Positions 62,090-64,000 of a stretch of DNA of 64,000 bases are shown here, piece after piece. Below the pieces are notes generated by a model that searched no databases, had not been told where the DNA came from, and saw only the letters and a program-made list of their open reading frames with translations. Within the stretch, counting starts at the first letter, position 1; every line of letters starts with the position of its first letter. The translations under genes were made by a program, and so were the position numbers. Source of the stretch: Larimichthys crocea (taxonomy: Eukaryota > Chordata > Actinopteri > Sciaenidae); the NCBI RefSeq assembly GCF_000972845.2, contig NC_040016.1, positions 62,001 through 126,000 of the forward strand, in the 5' to 3' direction.

Positions 62090-63553
62090 ACATGTGTTCT
62101 GAGATAAAATTAAGCATGCTTTTACTGATCCCCAGAAAAGAAATTCAGGTGTTGCAGCAGCACTAACTAGTCTCTGTGTTTGATCTGAAAATATTTATAT
62201 ACACATGTAAATGTATGTAAAGTGTACACCAGAAATATAACAAGAATAGCAGAAAAATATAACATAAGCTGAGATAAATTAAGTACAGATAATTTGTTTC
62301 TGATATTAATTAGATCTATCCTGTAAAAAGACCTGTGAGTTTTCCCTTTTTCCTTTAACCTCCATTCAGAGAGCAAAAGCAGCCCCTTTATCACCTGTTT
62401 GAGACATTTTTTTGTGTTCAGTTATTTCATAATTTAGATCATTTATTCAGCTGTTGTGGTGTCTAAGTTTTGGATTGGTGCATTTTTTAGCAGGTGAGAA
62501 GGGACTGTATTTCTGTTTTTGAATACATACATATATACATTTACATATTATTATATTATTTGAATTTTATATATGTATTTTATATCAGAGTTTTCGACTC
62601 CATACTGTAAACGTTTCACCTTATGTTTGTAATGTAAACAGATGTGACTAAAGCAGTAAAGTAAGTGAGTTTATTTTCAGTTTTAACAGGAACATGTGAT
62701 TAATAACATAGTGTAACAACAGTGTATAATTGAGTACTAAGAGAGTAATGACATCCATCAGATTAATGTTTTAAAGCAGTTAAATTGCAGGTACATTGCA
62801 GATAAAGGAGCATTCCACTTAATAAAAGTTCATCACATTAAAGCAGCATCACTTTAGCTTGAGACAATACGCAGCTTCAGTCATGTTGAAAATGGAAACA
62901 GTGACACTGTATCACTGATGTTACACCGACAACAGAACAAATAAAACTTGAATGAATAATGAACACACCAAAAAAACAATACAGTAGTATTACCCCTTAC
63001 ACATAAACAATGACACCCATAAACCTGAAGTGGTTTTGTCCTGTCAGTCACAGACAAATCGGTTGTAGGCACAGGGCTGCAGATCCCACATGAGTGGCCT
63101 CTACAGGAGCTCTGCTACAAGGCAGGAAGGATGTATATTTTTGTCCTGACGTGAACGGTTGATGTCAGCTAAAACCAGAGGCAAAAAGAAGAAACGACAC
63201 ATCTACGAAAGTTTCTTTCATCACATAAACTTACAAAGCAAAAGAAATGCAAATGTTCAAATGCTTGCTTGGTTTCAGACTTCAAAGAAATAGCTTGAGT
63301 AAACATGTATTATAACGTTATAATGAGGTGTTTAGGGTTCTTCTTTTTAAAAAACAGAGGTAAAACTGTCTCAGCACTTTGGTGAAGGTCGTCATTATAC
63401 AGCTGAAAGTGACTATCTTGCAGATTATTTAATGCTGCTTGTTTTTAACAGACCACACAGAGAATACATTCATTAATTTCATTTAGCGTGTCCAGGCGAT
63501 CAGCAAGACATTTACTAAACTAATAAGGGGAAAAAAAATTAAACAAATAATAC
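62090..63553. other. Non-coding region without named features
   Basis: AT-rich; only chance frames. Nothing recognisable. Confidence 0.5.
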
Positions 63554-63894
63554 TATAGGCCCACGTCACACCAGAATTTCAGACAGCAATATTCTGTGAC
63601 TAAATCAGTGGATTGACTTGATTGTTAAGAAATGTTTAACTAGCTTTGACAGCACTTTATGCAATGAAATGTACAATATCCTGAAAAAAAATGGAAAGCT
63701 GGGACGCTCAAAATGGTGGAAGCTATTGTAGCTAAAATGCCATCATCCAATTTGTTTAACCTCCTCAGTTGGAGTATAAACTGCTCCACAACAGAGAGTG
63801 AATTACAAACAATGGAGCTGATAGCATAACAGATATTTAAAGATGACACATTTGTGTCACATATTGATACTTACTGGTGTGACCGGGCTTATAG
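63554..63894. mobile_element. MITE-like element with CACACCAG termini
   Basis: The left end CTATAGGCCCACGTCACACC(AG) and the inverted right end CTATAAGCCCGGTCACACCA(G) match over about 21 bases. 341 bases, no transposase. The termini resemble those of the element at 18564-18966. Confidence 0.65.
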
Positions 63895-64000
63895 GATATA
63901 TTATTTTGCTCCTGAAAATCTTGATCTACTTGTTGTGAAACCGATAAACTCAGCATTTTTAACACTAAAGTGGTTTTTACTATCAACATTAAACCACAGG

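Overview
The window is vertebrate nuclear DNA, almost certainly from a ray-finned (teleost) fish. It has short GT-AG introns, many long (GT)n/(CA)n microsatellites, and teleost-type interspersed repeats (tRNA-derived SINE, Tc1-like copies, RTE-like and L2-like fragments, small inverted-repeat elements, a solo LTR). Three protein-coding genes were rebuilt exon by exon with a continuous reading phase: fer1l6 (+, 5' end cut by the window edge), asap1 (+, complete CDS) and a sialyltransferase of the ST3GAL1/2 type (-, complete CDS). Human FER1L6, ASAP1 and ST3GAL1 all lie on 8q24, so the order here supports the paralogue choices.

1-19,204 holds fer1l6: 42 coding exons, about 1,843 residues, missing roughly the first 50-60. 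It encodes a type-2 ferlin: tandem C2 domains, FerI, FerA and FerB modules, and one C-terminal transmembrane helix. 19,205-21,950 holds its 3' UTR and a repeat-bearing spacer. 21,960-22,727 is a CpG-rich promoter/5' UTR region.

22,728-38,490 holds asap1: 28 coding exons, 1,001 residues, BAR-PH-ArfGAP-ankyrin-Pro-rich-SH3. It is a GTPase-activating protein for Arf proteins. Its introns hold a solo LTR with target-site duplication, a (CTT)n tract, degenerate minisatellites and a SINE.

38,491-44,298 is the space between two convergent genes, mostly presumed 3' UTR. 44,299-48,264 holds the minus-strand sialyltransferase: 8 coding exons, 370 residues, type II Golgi protein. 48,265-64,000 has no convincing protein-coding exon. 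It holds repeats, an AT-rich field of degenerate repeats (56.2-58.8 kb) and a CpG/GC-box region at 59.2-59.4 kb that may be a distal promoter with a non-coding first exon of the sialyltransferase.

The three genes do not form a pathway; they are neighbours by conserved synteny, though all three products act on membranes (calcium/lipid-dependent membrane traffic, Arf-dependent membrane and actin remodelling, Golgi glycan sialylation). No prokaryote-type system, CRISPR array or virus-like operon is present. The most unusual signals are RNA-level: an asap1 splice donor copied by an in-frame 27-bp tandem repeat, a fer1l6 exon sandwiched between complementary GT and CA repeats, and repeated use of (TG)n in place of polypyrimidine tracts.
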